A DNA stretch of 55,288 nucleotides from an uncultured Clostridia bacterium (GCA_947164825.1 CAMUYE010000003.1:1-55288); one strand, 5' to 3'. Numbered from the stretch's first letter, positions 45,778 through 55,241 are shown. Numbers and translations: made by a program. Notes: generated by a model not told the origin, from the letters alone.

Positions 45778-46809
45778 ATGTCTATTTTCTCCAAAGACCT
45801 GGGCATCGACCTGGGAACCGCGAACGTGGTCGTCTACGCCGAGGGCAAGGGCATCGTGCTCCGGGAGCCCTCCGTCGTAGCGGTGGACAAGAACACCGGG
45901 AAGATCCTCAAAGTGGGCTCCGCGGCCCGGAATATGCTTGGCCGGACCCCGGGCAACGTGGTCGCCATGCGGCCCCTGCGGGAGGGCGTAGTCTCCGACT
46001 ATGAGCTCACGGAACGGATGCTGGCGGAGTTCTTCCGGCAGATTTTCAAATATTCCTTCGTCAAGCCCCGGGTCGTGATCTCGGTTCCCAGCGGGATCAC
46101 CAGCATTGAGGAACGGGCCGTGGTCCAGATCGCCCTGGAGGCCGGCGCCCGCCGGGTGTATCTGATCGAGGAGCCTCTGGCGGCAGCCTTGGGCGCAAAT
46201 CTCAGCTTTGAAGGCCCCGACGGACACATGGTGGTGGACATCGGCGGCGGTACGACCGACATCGGCGTACTGACCCTGAACGGCCTGGCCAACTCCGCCT
46301 CCCTCAAGGTGGCCGGCGGCAGCTTCGACGACGCCGTCATCCGCTATCTGCGGAAGAAGTACGGCCTCATCGTGGGCCAGACCATTGCCGAGGAGACGAA
46401 GATCAACGTGGGCACGGTCTTTGAGCGCGGCGAGCCCGTGGAAACCCAGGTCAAGGGGCGGGATTTCAAGACCGGCCTGGCCCGGGAGATCACCGTGAGC
46501 TCCGAGGACATGCTGGAGGCCATGCGCCGTCCCGCCCGTCAGATCACCGACGAGATCCTGTCCGTGCTGGAGCAGACCACGCCGGAGCTTGTGGCGGACA
46601 TCGCCCGCAACGGCATCGTCCTTACCGGCGGCGGCGCGCAGCTCTGGGGCATGGACAAGCTGATCACCGAGCGCACCGGCATGCGCTGCACCGTGGCCGA
46701 CGACGCGGACTCCTGTGTGGCCTACGGCTGCGGAAAGAGCCTGAGCTGGATCAACCGCATGCAGGAGGGTCCCATCAACTTTGCCCGGCGGAAGCTGCTG
46801 AAGGAATGA
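45778..46809 (+). CDS. mreB: rod shape-determining protein MreB/Mbl
   Basis: FSKDLGIDLGTANVVVYAEGKGIVLREPSVVAVDKNTGKIL; VVDIGGGTTDIGVLTLNG; RNGIVLTGGGAQLWGMDKLI. Confidence 0.96.
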   Translation: MSIFSKDLGIDLGTANVVVYAEGKGIVLREPSVVAVDKNTGKILKVGSAARNMLGRTPGNVVAMRPLREGVVSDYELTERMLAEFFRQIFKYSFVKPRVVISVPSGITSIEERAVVQIALEAGARRVYLIEEPLAAALGANLSFEGPDGHMVVDIGGGTTDIGVLTLNGLANSASLKVAGGSFDDAVIRYLRKKYGLIVGQTIAEETKINVGTVFERGEPVETQVKGRDFKTGLAREITVSSEDMLEAMRRPARQITDEILSVLEQTTPELVADIARNGIVLTGGGAQLWGMDKLITERTGMRCTVADDADSCVAYGCGKSLSWINRMQEGPINFARRKLLKE

Positions 46810-46859
46810 ACCCGGCATCTGTAAGCTTATCATATACCAACACATGAAAGGAGCAAACT

Positions 46860-47534
46860 ATGAAGTACCAAATCTACGGCGAACCCATGCCTGTCGTGAT
46901 CTGCAACGTGGATCCCGGCGAAACCTTGATCTGTGAGTCCGGCGCAATGAGCTGGATGACCCCCAACATGCAAATGCAAACCGTCGGCGGCGGCGCCGGC
47001 AAGGTCCTGGGCCGTATGTTCTCCGGCGAGAGCATGTTCCAGAACCGCTACACAGCGCAGAACGGTCCCGGAATGATTGCCTTTGCCTCCACCTTCCCCG
47101 GCTCTATTCGGGCAGTCCAGATCACTCCCGATCATCCCGTCATCTGCCAGAAGAAGGCCTTCCTGGCCTCCACCGAAGGCGTTTCGCTCGATGTTCACTT
47201 CCAGAAAAAGCTCGGCGCAGGCTTCTTCGGCGGCGAGGGCTTTATCATGCAGAGGCTCTCTGGCAACGGCATCGCCTTCCTGGAGATCGACGGCTCCACC
47301 ATGGAATACGACCTGGCTTCCGGCCAGCAGATGCTGATTGACACCGGCTACCTTGCTATGATGGACGGCAGCGTCCAGATCGACGTCCAGTCCGTCAAGG
47401 GCGTGAAAAACGTCCTCCTCGGCGGCGAAGGCCTCTTCAATACCGTCGTGACCGGTCCGGGCAAGGTGGTCCTCCAGACCATGCCCATGTCCAATTTTGC
47501 CAGCGCAATCTCGTCCATGCTTCCGAAAAAGTAA
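46860..47534 (+). CDS. AIM24 / TIGR00266 family protein
   Basis: MKYQIYGEPMPVVICNVDPGETLICESGAMSWMTPNMQMQTVGGGAGKVLGRMFSGESMFQNRYTAQ. Confidence 0.9.
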   Translation: MKYQIYGEPMPVVICNVDPGETLICESGAMSWMTPNMQMQTVGGGAGKVLGRMFSGESMFQNRYTAQNGPGMIAFASTFPGSIRAVQITPDHPVICQKKAFLASTEGVSLDVHFQKKLGAGFFGGEGFIMQRLSGNGIAFLEIDGSTMEYDLASGQQMLIDTGYLAMMDGSVQIDVQSVKGVKNVLLGGEGLFNTVVTGPGKVVLQTMPMSNFASAISSMLPKK

Positions 47535-47555
47535 GTCAGACAAACGAAAATCCAG

Positions 47556-47596
47556 CAAAAAACTCTGCTTTGTGCCAAACAAAGCAGAGTTTTTTT
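47556..47596 (+). terminator. intrinsic terminator
   Basis: AAAACTCTGCTTTG-tgccaaa-CAAAGCAGAGTTTTTTT. Confidence 0.9.
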
Positions 47597-47658
47597 CGAT
47601 TTTTTGTCAACCGTTTTGCCCGTTCCGGCGTCTATAGTACGGAGGCCTCCACAGGCGG

Positions 47659-48246
47659 TCAGAATGACCGCATCAGCCGGAAAAGACTCTTGTCCTTCAA
47701 CAGCCAGATCAGCAGCGGCACGCCCAGCACGTACAGCACGGCAGCCTCTCCGAGACCAACGGAGAGGGCGTTGGCGCCGTAGGCCGTCCAAAAGGCTTCT
47801 CCCTCGGCAGGATATACCAGGGTGATCTCCGCGCCGACAATGAAGGCGTTGAAGAGGATCGTGGGAAGCGGCACCAGCAGAACCACCAGCAGCTTCCGCA
47901 GGCTCAGCTTTTTGTCCTTGGCGGCTTTGGATGTCGAATGCTCCATCGTACGCAGGCTGCGGGACATAAACCAGGTCACAACGCTGGCCAGCAGCGTGGC
48001 AAAGGAGCCGATCACAATATCCCAAGCTCCCACGGGTGAGAAGAAATTGGAAACGACGCAGCCAATGACCATGCCGGGAATGGCTGCCGGGGTGAAGCAG
48101 CAAAGCACTGCCAGCGCTTCGGCAATCCGAAACTGCACGGCTGCATAGGGCAGTTCCGGGTAGATCAGCAGCTCTATCAGCGTAACAACCGTATAGAGCG
48201 CGGCGAGGATGCCCGCAAAGGCGATCCGGCGAGTGGTGAGTTTCAT
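47659..48246 (-). CDS. queT: QueT family queuosine-precursor ECF transporter substrate-binding subunit
   Basis: MKLTTRRIAFAGILAALYTVVTLIELLIYPELPYAAVQFRIAEALAVLCCFTPAAIPGMVIGCVVSNFFSPVGAWDIVIGSFATLLA. Confidence 0.9.
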   Translation of the reverse strand: MKLTTRRIAFAGILAALYTVVTLIELLIYPELPYAAVQFRIAEALAVLCCFTPAAIPGMVIGCVVSNFFSPVGAWDIVIGSFATLLASVVTWFMSRSLRTMEHSTSKAAKDKKLSLRKLLVVLLVPLPTILFNAFIVGAEITLVYPAEGEAFWTAYGANALSVGLGEAAVLYVLGVPLLIWLLKDKSLFRLMRSF

Positions 48247-48259
48247 TGGGTTTCCCTCC

Positions 48260-48287
48260 AAAAGAAAAATCGGGCGCAGTGCGCCCG
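48260..48287 (-). terminator. attenuator terminator in queT leader
   Basis: Minus strand CGGGCGCA-c-TGCGCCCG-ATTTTTCTTTT, between the aptamer and the queT RBS. Confidence 0.85.
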
Positions 48288-48312
48288 TCGTTTGGTCCCT
48301 TTCGGGACGGTC

Positions 48313-48354
48313 CAATAGTTTTGTTTAACGACAGGATGGTCGCGAACTGTCGTA
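48313..48354 (-). ncRNA. preQ1-I riboswitch aptamer
   Basis: Minus strand ACGACAGTTCGCGACCATCCTGTCGTTAAACAAAACTATTGG: stem ACGACAG/CTGTCGT, loop TTCGCGACCATC, A-rich tail TTAAACAAAACTA; closely parallels the known preQ1-I architecture and lies upstream of queT. Confidence 0.87.
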
Positions 48355-48366
48355 TTCAATTGGAGC

Positions 48367-48396
48367 TCATATATTGTAGCAGAGAATCGAAAAAAG
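48367..48396 (-). promoter_or_regulatory. predicted promoter of queT leader
   Basis: Minus strand TTGACT-16 bp-TACAAT just upstream of the aptamer. Confidence 0.65.
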
Positions 48397-48533
48397 TCAA
48401 GAAAAAAACAATATTTTGTGGATTTGCTCTTGCTTTTTTCTCTGTTTCAAGGTATTCTATATGGTAGAATAGCGATTGTATAGTCTGTAGTATACAGTCC
48501 GCTGTCCGGTACAGCGGAAAAGGAGGAATCTCG

Positions 48534-51161
48534 ATGCGCAATCCCACCCGTATTCTCGCACTTTTGCTCTGCCTGGTTCTCATGGCAGGCCTCATCCTCT
48601 CCGAAGGCGCCGTCAGCCTGCCCGCCGTGGCGGCTGAAACGGAAACGCACGCGGAAGCTGAGCCTCTGGACGCCACGGAATCCACGGAGCCTGTTGTGAC
48701 GACCGAGGCTGCGGATCCCGCCGATCCCACGGATCCCGCCGATCCCACCGATCCCGCCGATCCCACGGATCCTGCGGATCCCACCGATCCCGCCGATCCC
48801 ACGGATCCCACGGATCCCGCCGATCCCACGGATCCCGCCGATCCCACGGATCCCGCCGATCCCACCGATCCCACCGATCCCACGGATCCCGCCGATCCCG
48901 CCGATCCCACGGATCCCACCGATCCCACGGATCCCGCCGATCCCACGGATCCCACGGATCCCACGGATCCCACCGATCCCACCGATCCCACGGACCCCAC
49001 CGATCCCACGGATCCCACCGATCCCACCGATCCGCCGGAACCGCCCGAGCCTCCTCTGACGGAAATGACCGACGAGCAGATCATTGAGAAGTTCCACATT
49101 CCTGACAACTGGGCTCGCGCCGCTCTGATTTTTGCGGTTCGCAACGGGATCCTCGCCGGCCGGGGCAACGACGACCTCGCCCCCAAGGAGAACACTACCC
49201 ACGCGGAACTCGCCGCCATTCTGATCTGCGTCCTGAAAACCGAGAAACAGGCGCCGATCTCCAAATACACCGACGTCAATCCCAATTCCTGGTACGCTCC
49301 CTGGATGGCAAAGGCCGTCAGCTTGGGCCTCTTCCCCATCGCGGACCCCAACGCCACGACCCTGACCCCCCACGTGGCGATTACCCGTGAGGAAGCCTTC
49401 GTCGCGCTGGCCCGGCTCTTCGGCGTCCACGGCCAGGGCCGCCAGGCCATCTATCGCTTTGACGACTGGAAGGACGTCAGCGACTGGGCCGCAGACGACG
49501 TTTCCGCCATGATCGACGCGGGCTGCGTCGCCGGCGCAGGCAATTCCATCCTCCCGAAGAACAACATCACCCGCCGGGAGCTTGCCCAGGTCTTCTATCG
49601 GCTTCTGACAAAGATCGGCACAGAGATCGGCACCCAGGACTTCACCGGACAGATGGGCCTCGGCTCCGACACCGTCCCGGCGAACACCACCATTCACGGT
49701 GATCTGCTGCTTTCTACTGACACCACCAGCATCACGCTCGAAGGCGTGACCGTCACGAACCGGCTGATCCTCCAGGGCAACGACAAGCTGTATCTCACCC
49801 TTCGCGGGTGCAGCATTGGCCATCTGGTCGTCTGCAGAGACACGGAAATCTGGTCCGACACCCCGCTGCAGACCATCACGAACTATAAACTTGTCAAGCT
49901 GCACTGCGACGCAGACGTCATCAACAACTACAAGACCCTGATCCTCCCGGACGTCAATACCACCGTTGGCACCGTCAATATGTACGCGAGCTCCGCTATG
50001 ACCAACAACGGGACCATCAACACCGTGAACGTCCTCGGGGACAAGGTCTATATCAACGGCAACGGTTATATTGGCACGCTGAACCTCAAGGGCCAGGACC
50101 TGACCAACGTCTGCGCCACAGGGAACACCGTCAACGTTCCCTACAACACCGTCGACTCTATCACCGCCGTCCGGACCGACAATAACAAGGCCACAAAAGC
50201 TTCTCCTAACGTAAAGATAAACCTGAAGCTGGAAAACATGCCCGAAGGCTGGACGGAATGTGATATCAGGTGGTACGTCAGCAGCGAGTTTGCTTCAGAA
50301 AAAACGCGAATCATTCTGAAGGAAGGCAGTACCATCAGCCTGACCCACAACTTCAGCAAGTTCCTGGACGGATTCCACAGCCAAGTTCTCTTTACCGTCT
50401 ACATCACCGCGAATGGCAATAACCGTCTGCTCTACACCGGCTACGTCAACGTGGAAGAAGCTGTCGCGGACATTGCCGCAAAAATCCGTACCCAGAACAT
50501 CCAGGGCACGCTGCGCAACAAGGGCAATCTCTTTACAGGCTCGGATCTTTCCACTGTCAAAAAGGCCAATATCCCTGCCGGCACCCAGGTCACCATCCTC
50601 CAGTCCCGCAACTCCACTGCTACCCAGGTTCGCCTGGAGGACGGCACGGTCGGCTGGATGAACTACTATAACGTTGCCGTTGTAAACGGGCAATACTACG
50701 TCACCTCAGACTATTCCACAGCAGTCAAGGAATACTATGTGAATAAAGTCCGCAAATGGGGCAGCTCCACGAAGTACATGATTTGGGTCAGCCTCTACAC
50801 CCAGAAGGTCAACATCTTCCAGGGCTCCAAGGGCAACTGGAAGCTAATCCGCACCGGTCCCATCGGCAGTGGTCGCAACGACTGCCCGACGCCCGTGGAG
50901 ACCGCGAGCCTCCAATATCATACCACCTGGTACTACCCCCTGCCTGCGAACAATCCTCCCTTCTACTGCCACCACGTCACTGTCTTTGACGAGGCTCGAG
51001 GCTTCCATTCCCGTCCCACAAAGTGGGATGAACCCATCGGCAATATCCTGTATTACGGCATCGGCTACCCCTGCTCCCACGGCTGCATCCGTCTGCTGGA
51101 CGAGGACTGCATCTTCATCTCCGACGTGCTGCCCCTGGGCACTACAGTGCACATCTTCTAA
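48534..51161 (+). CDS. secreted SLH-domain / L,D-transpeptidase (YkuD) protein with DP(T/A) repeat stalk
   Basis: Signal peptide MRNPTRILALLLCLVLMAGLILSEGAVSLPAVAA; about 35 DPT/DPA units; SLH-like segments; C-terminal GSGRNDCPTPVET...GIGYPCSHGCIRLLDEDCIFISDVLPLGTTVHIF (catalytic Cys motif). Confidence 0.92.
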   Translation: MRNPTRILALLLCLVLMAGLILSEGAVSLPAVAAETETHAEAEPLDATESTEPVVTTEAADPADPTDPADPTDPADPTDPADPTDPADPTDPTDPADPTDPADPTDPADPTDPTDPTDPADPADPTDPTDPTDPADPTDPTDPTDPTDPTDPTDPTDPTDPTDPTDPPEPPEPPLTEMTDEQIIEKFHIPDNWARAALIFAVRNGILAGRGNDDLAPKENTTHAELAAILICVLKTEKQAPISKYTDVNPNSWYAPWMAKAVSLGLFPIADPNATTLTPHVAITREEAFVALARLFGVHGQGRQAIYRFDDWKDVSDWAADDVSAMIDAGCVAGAGNSILPKNNITRRELAQVFYRLLTKIGTEIGTQDFTGQMGLGSDTVPANTTIHGDLLLSTDTTSITLEGVTVTNRLILQGNDKLYLTLRGCSIGHLVVCRDTEIWSDTPLQTITNYKLVKLHCDADVINNYKTLILPDVNTTVGTVNMYASSAMTNNGTINTVNVLGDKVYINGNGYIGTLNLKGQDLTNVCATGNTVNVPYNTVDSITAVRTDNNKATKASPNVKINLKLENMPEGWTECDIRWYVSSEFASEKTRIILKEGSTISLTHNFSKFLDGFHSQVLFTVYITANGNNRLLYTGYVNVEEAVADIAAKIRTQNIQGTLRNKGNLFTGSDLSTVKKANIPAGTQVTILQSRNSTATQVRLEDGTVGWMNYYNVAVVNGQYYVTSDYSTAVKEYYVNKVRKWGSSTKYMIWVSLYTQKVNIFQGSKGNWKLIRTGPIGSGRNDCPTPVETASLQYHTTWYYPLPANNPPFYCHHVTVFDEARGFHSRPTKWDEPIGNILYYGIGYPCSHGCIRLLDEDCIFISDVLPLGTTVHIF
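48715..49034. repeat. 9-bp coding tandem repeat GATCCCRCN (DPT/DPA)x~35
   Basis: Direct reading of GATCCCACG / GATCCCGCC / GATCCCACC units. Confidence 0.98.
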
Positions 51162-51168
51162 AACAAAC

Positions 51169-51213
51169 GCATAAAGCAATCCCCCGGCTTCACGCCGGGG
51201 GATTGCTTTATGC
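51169..51213. terminator. long bidirectional terminator hairpin
   Basis: GCATAAAGCAATCCCCCGGC-ttcac-GCCGGGGGATTGCTTTATGC (20-bp perfect arms) between convergent genes. Confidence 0.88.
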
Positions 51214-51238
51214 CAATTTAAATGATGAATGCTTCTGA

Positions 51239-51928
51239 TTAATACTTGGCGGTGTTGACCTTGACGCCAGGGCCCATGGTGGAGGCGATGACGCAGGACT
51301 TGATATACTGGCCCTTGGCGGCGGCGGGCTTGGCCTTGATGACCGCGCCGATCAGGGTGGCCATGTTCTCCTCGAGCTTCTCGGGGCCGAAGGACACCTT
51401 GCCGATGGGGCAGTGGATGATGTTGGTCTTATCGAGACGGTACTCGATCTTACCGGCTTTGATCTCTTTGACAGCGGCAGCTACGTTGGGGGTCACGGTG
51501 CCGGCCTTGGGAGAGGGCATCAAGCCCTTGGGGCCCAGGAGCTTACCGAGACGGCCAACAACGCCCATCATGTCGGGAGAAGCGACGACGACGTCGAAAT
51601 CGAACCAGTTTTCCTTCTGGATCTTCTCGACCATGTCCATAGCACCGACATAGTCGGCGCCGGCGGCCTTGGCCTCGTCCGCCTTGGCGTCCTTGGCGAA
51701 CACGAGGACGCGGCGGGTCTTGCCGGTGCCGTTGGGCAGGACGATGGCGCCGCGGACCTGCTGGTCGGCGTGGCGGGAGTCAACGCCCAGACGGATGTGA
51801 ATCTCGACGGTCTCGTCGAACTTGGCGGAAGCGGTCTTGCAAACCAGACCGAGAGCGTCAGCGGGGTCATACTGCACGGAGCGGTCGATCTGCTTCGCGC
51901 TGTCCTTATATTTTTTACCTCTAAACAA
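51239..51928 (-). CDS. rplA: 50S ribosomal protein L1
   Basis: [79 protein letters not shown]. Confidence 0.98.
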   Translation of the reverse strand: MFRGKKYKDSAKQIDRSVQYDPADALGLVCKTASAKFDETVEIHIRLGVDSRHADQQVRGAIVLPNGTGKTRRVLVFAKDAKADEAKAAGADYVGAMDMVEKIQKENWFDFDVVVASPDMMGVVGRLGKLLGPKGLMPSPKAGTVTPNVAAAVKEIKAGKIEYRLDKTNIIHCPIGKVSFGPEKLEENMATLIGAVIKAKPAAAKGQYIKSCVIASTMGPGVKVNTAKY

Positions 51929-51996
51929 TGTTTTATCCTCCTTAAAGTGGTGATGCGGAATAATCCTCCCACATTTTGAGACGGTGTCTCAGTCAG

Positions 51997-52422
51997 TTAG
52001 TCAACAACGGTGATGCCCATGGAGCGGCAGGTACCTGCCACCTGGCTCATGGCGGCTTCAATGGTGGCCGCGGTGAGGTCGGGCATCTTGCGCTCGGCGA
52101 TCTCGCGGACCTGGGCCTTGGTGATGGTGGCGACCTTGGTCTTGTTGGGAACGCCGGAGCCCTTCTCGATGCCCAGGGTCTTCAGAATGAGGGTGGGCGT
52201 CGGGGGGGTCTTGGTGATGAAGGTGAAGCTGCGGTCGGCGTAGACGGTGATGACCACGGGGATCTTAAAGCCGGCCTGATCCTTGGTGCGCTCGTTGAAT
52301 TCCTTGATGAACTGGGAAATGTTGACACCGTGCTGGCCCAGAGCGGGACCAACCGGAGGGGAAGCGGTTGCCTTAGCAGCCGGGATCTGGAGTCTGATAT
52401 AACCAGTAACTTTCTGTGCCAT
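51997..52422 (-). CDS. rplK: 50S ribosomal protein L11
   Basis: [68 protein letters not shown]. Confidence 0.98.
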   Translation of the reverse strand: MAQKVTGYIRLQIPAAKATASPPVGPALGQHGVNISQFIKEFNERTKDQAGFKIPVVITVYADRSFTFITKTPPTPTLILKTLGIEKGSGVPNKTKVATITKAQVREIAERKMPDLTAATIEAAMSQVAGTCRSMGITVVD

Positions 52423-52502
52423 GAAAAGCACCTCCTAATATAAAGTGGTAATTTGGCGGGGCTTTGCCCCTCCCACGTTCTGACCGCCCAAAGGCAATCG
52501 GG

Positions 52503-53030
52503 TCAATCGGAGATGGTCTCCACCTGATCGAGCTCCAGCTCGATCGGGGTTTCGCGCCCGAACATGGAAACAATGACGCGAACGCTGTTTTTGTCGACAT
52601 CCAGCGCGTCCACCTTTCCCGTGAAGGAAGTCAGCGGACCGTCGGAGATGCGAACCGTATCGCCAACGCTGAAGTTGACGACGATCTCGTGGCGCTCAAC
52701 GCCCCACTTGATGGCCTCTTCTTCCGTCAGCGGAGGGGGATTCGTGCTGCTGGGACCTACGAAGCCGGTCACGCCGCGCACGTTGCGGACAATGTACCAG
52801 GTCTCGCTGTTCATAACCATCTTCACCAGCACATAGCCGGGGAAGAGCTTGCGATCGTAGGTCTTGGGACCGTTTTCCGTCACCTCGGTGACGGTCTCCA
52901 TGGGGATGGCTGCCTCGCAGATCACATCCTGGAGCTGACGGTTTTCAATGGTTTTTTCGATGGTAGCCTTGACCGTGTTCTCGTATCCGGAGTAGGTCTG
53001 GACAACGTACCACTGCGCCTTGTCTGCCAT
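52503..53030 (-). CDS. nusG: transcription termination/antitermination protein NusG
   Basis: AQWYVVQTYSGYENTVKATIEKTIENRQLQD...KLFPGYVLVKMVMNSETWYIVRNVRGVTGFVG; KOW region. Confidence 0.97.
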   Translation of the reverse strand: MADKAQWYVVQTYSGYENTVKATIEKTIENRQLQDVICEAAIPMETVTEVTENGPKTYDRKLFPGYVLVKMVMNSETWYIVRNVRGVTGFVGPSSTNPPPLTEEEAIKWGVERHEIVVNFSVGDTVRISDGPLTSFTGKVDALDVDKNSVRVIVSMFGRETPIELELDQVETISD

Positions 53031-53036
53031 GTCGGA

Positions 53037-53267
53037 TTACCTGATCAGACCAAGCAGAGCAGTGATGCCCTGACCTGCCAGCCAGTCGATGATGCCGAGG
53101 ATGATTGCGAAGATGACGGAAACGACGACGACAACCAGCGTGTTGTTGAGAACCTGAGACCAGGTGGGCCATACGACCTTCTTGAGCTCGCTCTTCATGC
53201 CGCGGAACCACTTAGCCAAGCCCTTCATCGTCCGCTTGAACCAGTTTTCCTTTTTGACTTCAGCCAT
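53037..53267 (-). CDS. secE: preprotein translocase subunit SecE
   Basis: KGLAKWFRGMKSELKKVVWPTWSQVLNNTLVVVVVSVIFAIILGIIDWL. Confidence 0.95.
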   Translation of the reverse strand: MAEVKKENWFKRTMKGLAKWFRGMKSELKKVVWPTWSQVLNNTLVVVVVSVIFAIILGIIDWLAGQGITALLGLIR

Positions 53268-53283
53268 GGTTGTTCTCCTTCGC

Positions 53284-53433
53284 TTACTTAGTCTCGGTGT
53301 GAAGCGTGTGCTTTCTGCAGAACCTGCAATACTTCTTCATTTCGAGCCGGTCAGGGTCGTTCTTCTTGTTCTTCATGGAGTTGTAGTTTCTCTGCTTGCA
53401 TTCGGAACATCTGAGAGTGATTTTAACGCGCAT
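53284..53433 (-). CDS. rpmG: 50S ribosomal protein L33 (4-Cys form), absent from the ORF track
   Basis: Manual translation: [49 protein letters not shown]. Confidence 0.97.
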   Translation of the reverse strand: MRVKITLRCSECKQRNYNSMKNKKNDPDRLEMKKYCRFCRKHTLHTETK

Positions 53434-53550
53434 TACGGCACCTCCTTATTTGCCTCCCTGTATCACCGCGGCTATAACAGATTTAGCGGGAAGTCCCCAT
53501 CCGCGGCTGAAAAAGGCGCACAAAAAAAGAGCCCTTTTTCACAGGTGTCG

Positions 53551-53640
53551 CAAGTATAGCATATAATTGTGTGTATGTCAATGATTTTTTTGTTTTTCTT
53601 AAAAAAATCATTGACATACCTCGTTTTTCCGGGTAACATG
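53551..53640. promoter_or_regulatory. divergent promoters sharing an 18-bp perfect palindrome
   Basis: Arms TATGTCAATGATTTTTTT (53574-53591) / AAAAAAATCATTGACATA (53601-53618). Minus: TTGACA-17-TATACT for rpmG operon. Plus: TTGACA-17-TAACAT for ruvX. Confidence 0.8.
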
Positions 53641-53666
53641 GAGCCAAACGCAGAAAGGGGAACGCT

Positions 53667-54125
53667 ATGAAAATTCTTGCAGTGGACTACGGTGATGCGC
53701 GGACCGGGATCGCCGTTTCGGATCTGACCGGCACCATCGTGGGCCTTACCACGGTCATCCATTCCTGGAATCGGGAAAAGACGCTGGCGGAGATCGCCCG
53801 TCTGGTTCGCGCCCAAGGCGCCGAGCGGATTGTCATGGGCTTTCCCCGAAATATGGATGGCTCTGAAGGCCCCAGGGCGGAGCTCTACCGGGCGTTTGCC
53901 GCGGACCTGGAAACAACCCTCGGGATGCCTGTTCGGCTCTGGGACGAGCGCAGGACCACCGTGGAGGCCCACGCCATCCTCTCCGAGACCGGATACCACG
54001 GCAAAAAGCGGAAAAACACCGTGGACGCCGTGGCGGCCAGCCTGATCCTGGAGGGCTACCTGTCCTGGCTCCGACTTCACCCCGATGAAGCCGAAGTGTC
54101 GAGCGGAGGCGTTTCAATCCAATGA
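53667..54125 (+). CDS. ruvX: Holliday junction resolvase-like RuvX/YqgF
   Basis: MKILAVDYGDARTGIAVSDLTGTIVGLTTVI...VMGFPRNMDGSEGPRAELYRAFAADLE...RLWDERRTTVEAHAIL. Confidence 0.95.
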   Translation: MKILAVDYGDARTGIAVSDLTGTIVGLTTVIHSWNREKTLAEIARLVRAQGAERIVMGFPRNMDGSEGPRAELYRAFAADLETTLGMPVRLWDERRTTVEAHAILSETGYHGKKRKNTVDAVAASLILEGYLSWLRLHPDEAEVSSGGVSIQ

Positions 54126-55030
54126 AAGAGAGTCTCTTCCTTGAATTTGCGATCTTTGCCCTGATCGGCGTGGGATTTCTGGTCCGAAAGCTGAACATCG
54201 TCAGCGAGCAGGGCCAGAAGAGCATCACGAACCTGGTTGTGGACGTGATCCTCCCCTGCAATATCCTGACGGCCTTTCTGAAGGTGGACGCCTCCACCAT
54301 CCGGGACGACGGACTTTGGGTCTTCGGGATCTCCCTGGCCTTCCACGTGTTCAGCGTCTTTTACGGTCGGCTGATGTTTCGGAAACCGCCGGAAGATCGG
54401 CGGAAGTGCCTGCGGCACGCTGCTCTTTGCTCCAACGCAGGCTTTATGGGCATCCCCGTGTCTGAGGGGCTCTTCGGCCTGGAGGGCATCGCCCTGGCAA
54501 ATATCTATCTGATCCCCATGCGGATCCTGATGTGGTCTTCCGGCATCGCCATTTTCTCCGGTTCCCACGACTGGAAAAAAACGCTGAAAAAGGTCCTGAC
54601 CCATCCCTGCATCGTCGCCGTGTTCCTGGGCGTGATCGGGATGCTCCTCGGCGTGAGGATCCCGGAGCCGCTCATGAAACCCGTCGGTTATTTCAGCAGC
54701 TGCAACACCGGCATGAGCATGCTGATCGTCGGCATGATCCTGGCACGGATCAAACCGGAACAGTTCCTGGACGCTTCCGTCCTGCTCTTTGCAGCCCACA
54801 GGCTGATCATCCTGCCCGCCATCGTCTACGGCGTCTGCCTGCTGCTGCCGGTCACCCAAACAGCCCGGGCTATCAGCGTGATCCTGGCGGCGATGCCCGT
54901 CGCCGTGAATACCAGCATCCTGGCGGAAAAATATGGCGGCGACTCCGTATATACCACCAAGCTGATCGTAGTCTCCACCCTGCTGAGCATTCCAACAACC
55001 GCACTTTGGAGTATGCTGCTGTTACATTGA
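54122..55030 (+). CDS. AEC family transporter (auxin efflux carrier/malate permease-like)
   Basis: FLEFAIFALIGVGFLVRKLNIVSEQGQKSITNLVVDVILPCNILTAFL...CSNAGFMGIPVSEGLFG...; ATGA overlap with ruvX. Confidence 0.9.
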   Translation: MKESLFLEFAIFALIGVGFLVRKLNIVSEQGQKSITNLVVDVILPCNILTAFLKVDASTIRDDGLWVFGISLAFHVFSVFYGRLMFRKPPEDRRKCLRHAALCSNAGFMGIPVSEGLFGLEGIALANIYLIPMRILMWSSGIAIFSGSHDWKKTLKKVLTHPCIVAVFLGVIGMLLGVRIPEPLMKPVGYFSSCNTGMSMLIVGMILARIKPEQFLDASVLLFAAHRLIILPAIVYGVCLLLPVTQTARAISVILAAMPVAVNTSILAEKYGGDSVYTTKLIVVSTLLSIPTTALWSMLLLH

Positions 55031-55050
55031 TCCATTTCAAACTAGATATC

Positions 55051-55080
55051 AAAAAACGCATGCTCTGGCGTGCGTTTTTT
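55051..55080 (+). terminator. intrinsic terminator
   Basis: AAAAAACGCA-tgctctggcg-TGCGTTTTTT. Confidence 0.8.
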
Positions 55081-55198
55081 AGAGCGCCGTTTCTCATATC
55101 CCAACCGGCATGCAGAATTGCATGGGGAGAGCGCGAGAGGGGAGGGTGTGCCCCTCTCGCATTTGAGCGAAGCGGAGCCACTCGTGCCGCAGGCACGG

Positions 55199-55241
55199 CA
55201 CCAAAAAAGAGAAATCCTGTTCGGATTTCTCTTTTTTGGTG
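55199..55241 (-). terminator. terminator of tRNA gene
   Basis: CACCAAAAAAGAGAAATCC-tgttc-GGATTTCTCTTTTTTGGTG, 3' of tRNA-Glu on the minus strand. Confidence 0.75.

Noticed and set aside
48356-49904. Minus ORFs with (GSV/GSA)n or (GIR/GIG)n repeats
   Set aside because: Reverse frames of the GATCCCRCN coding repeat of the SLH/L,D-transpeptidase.
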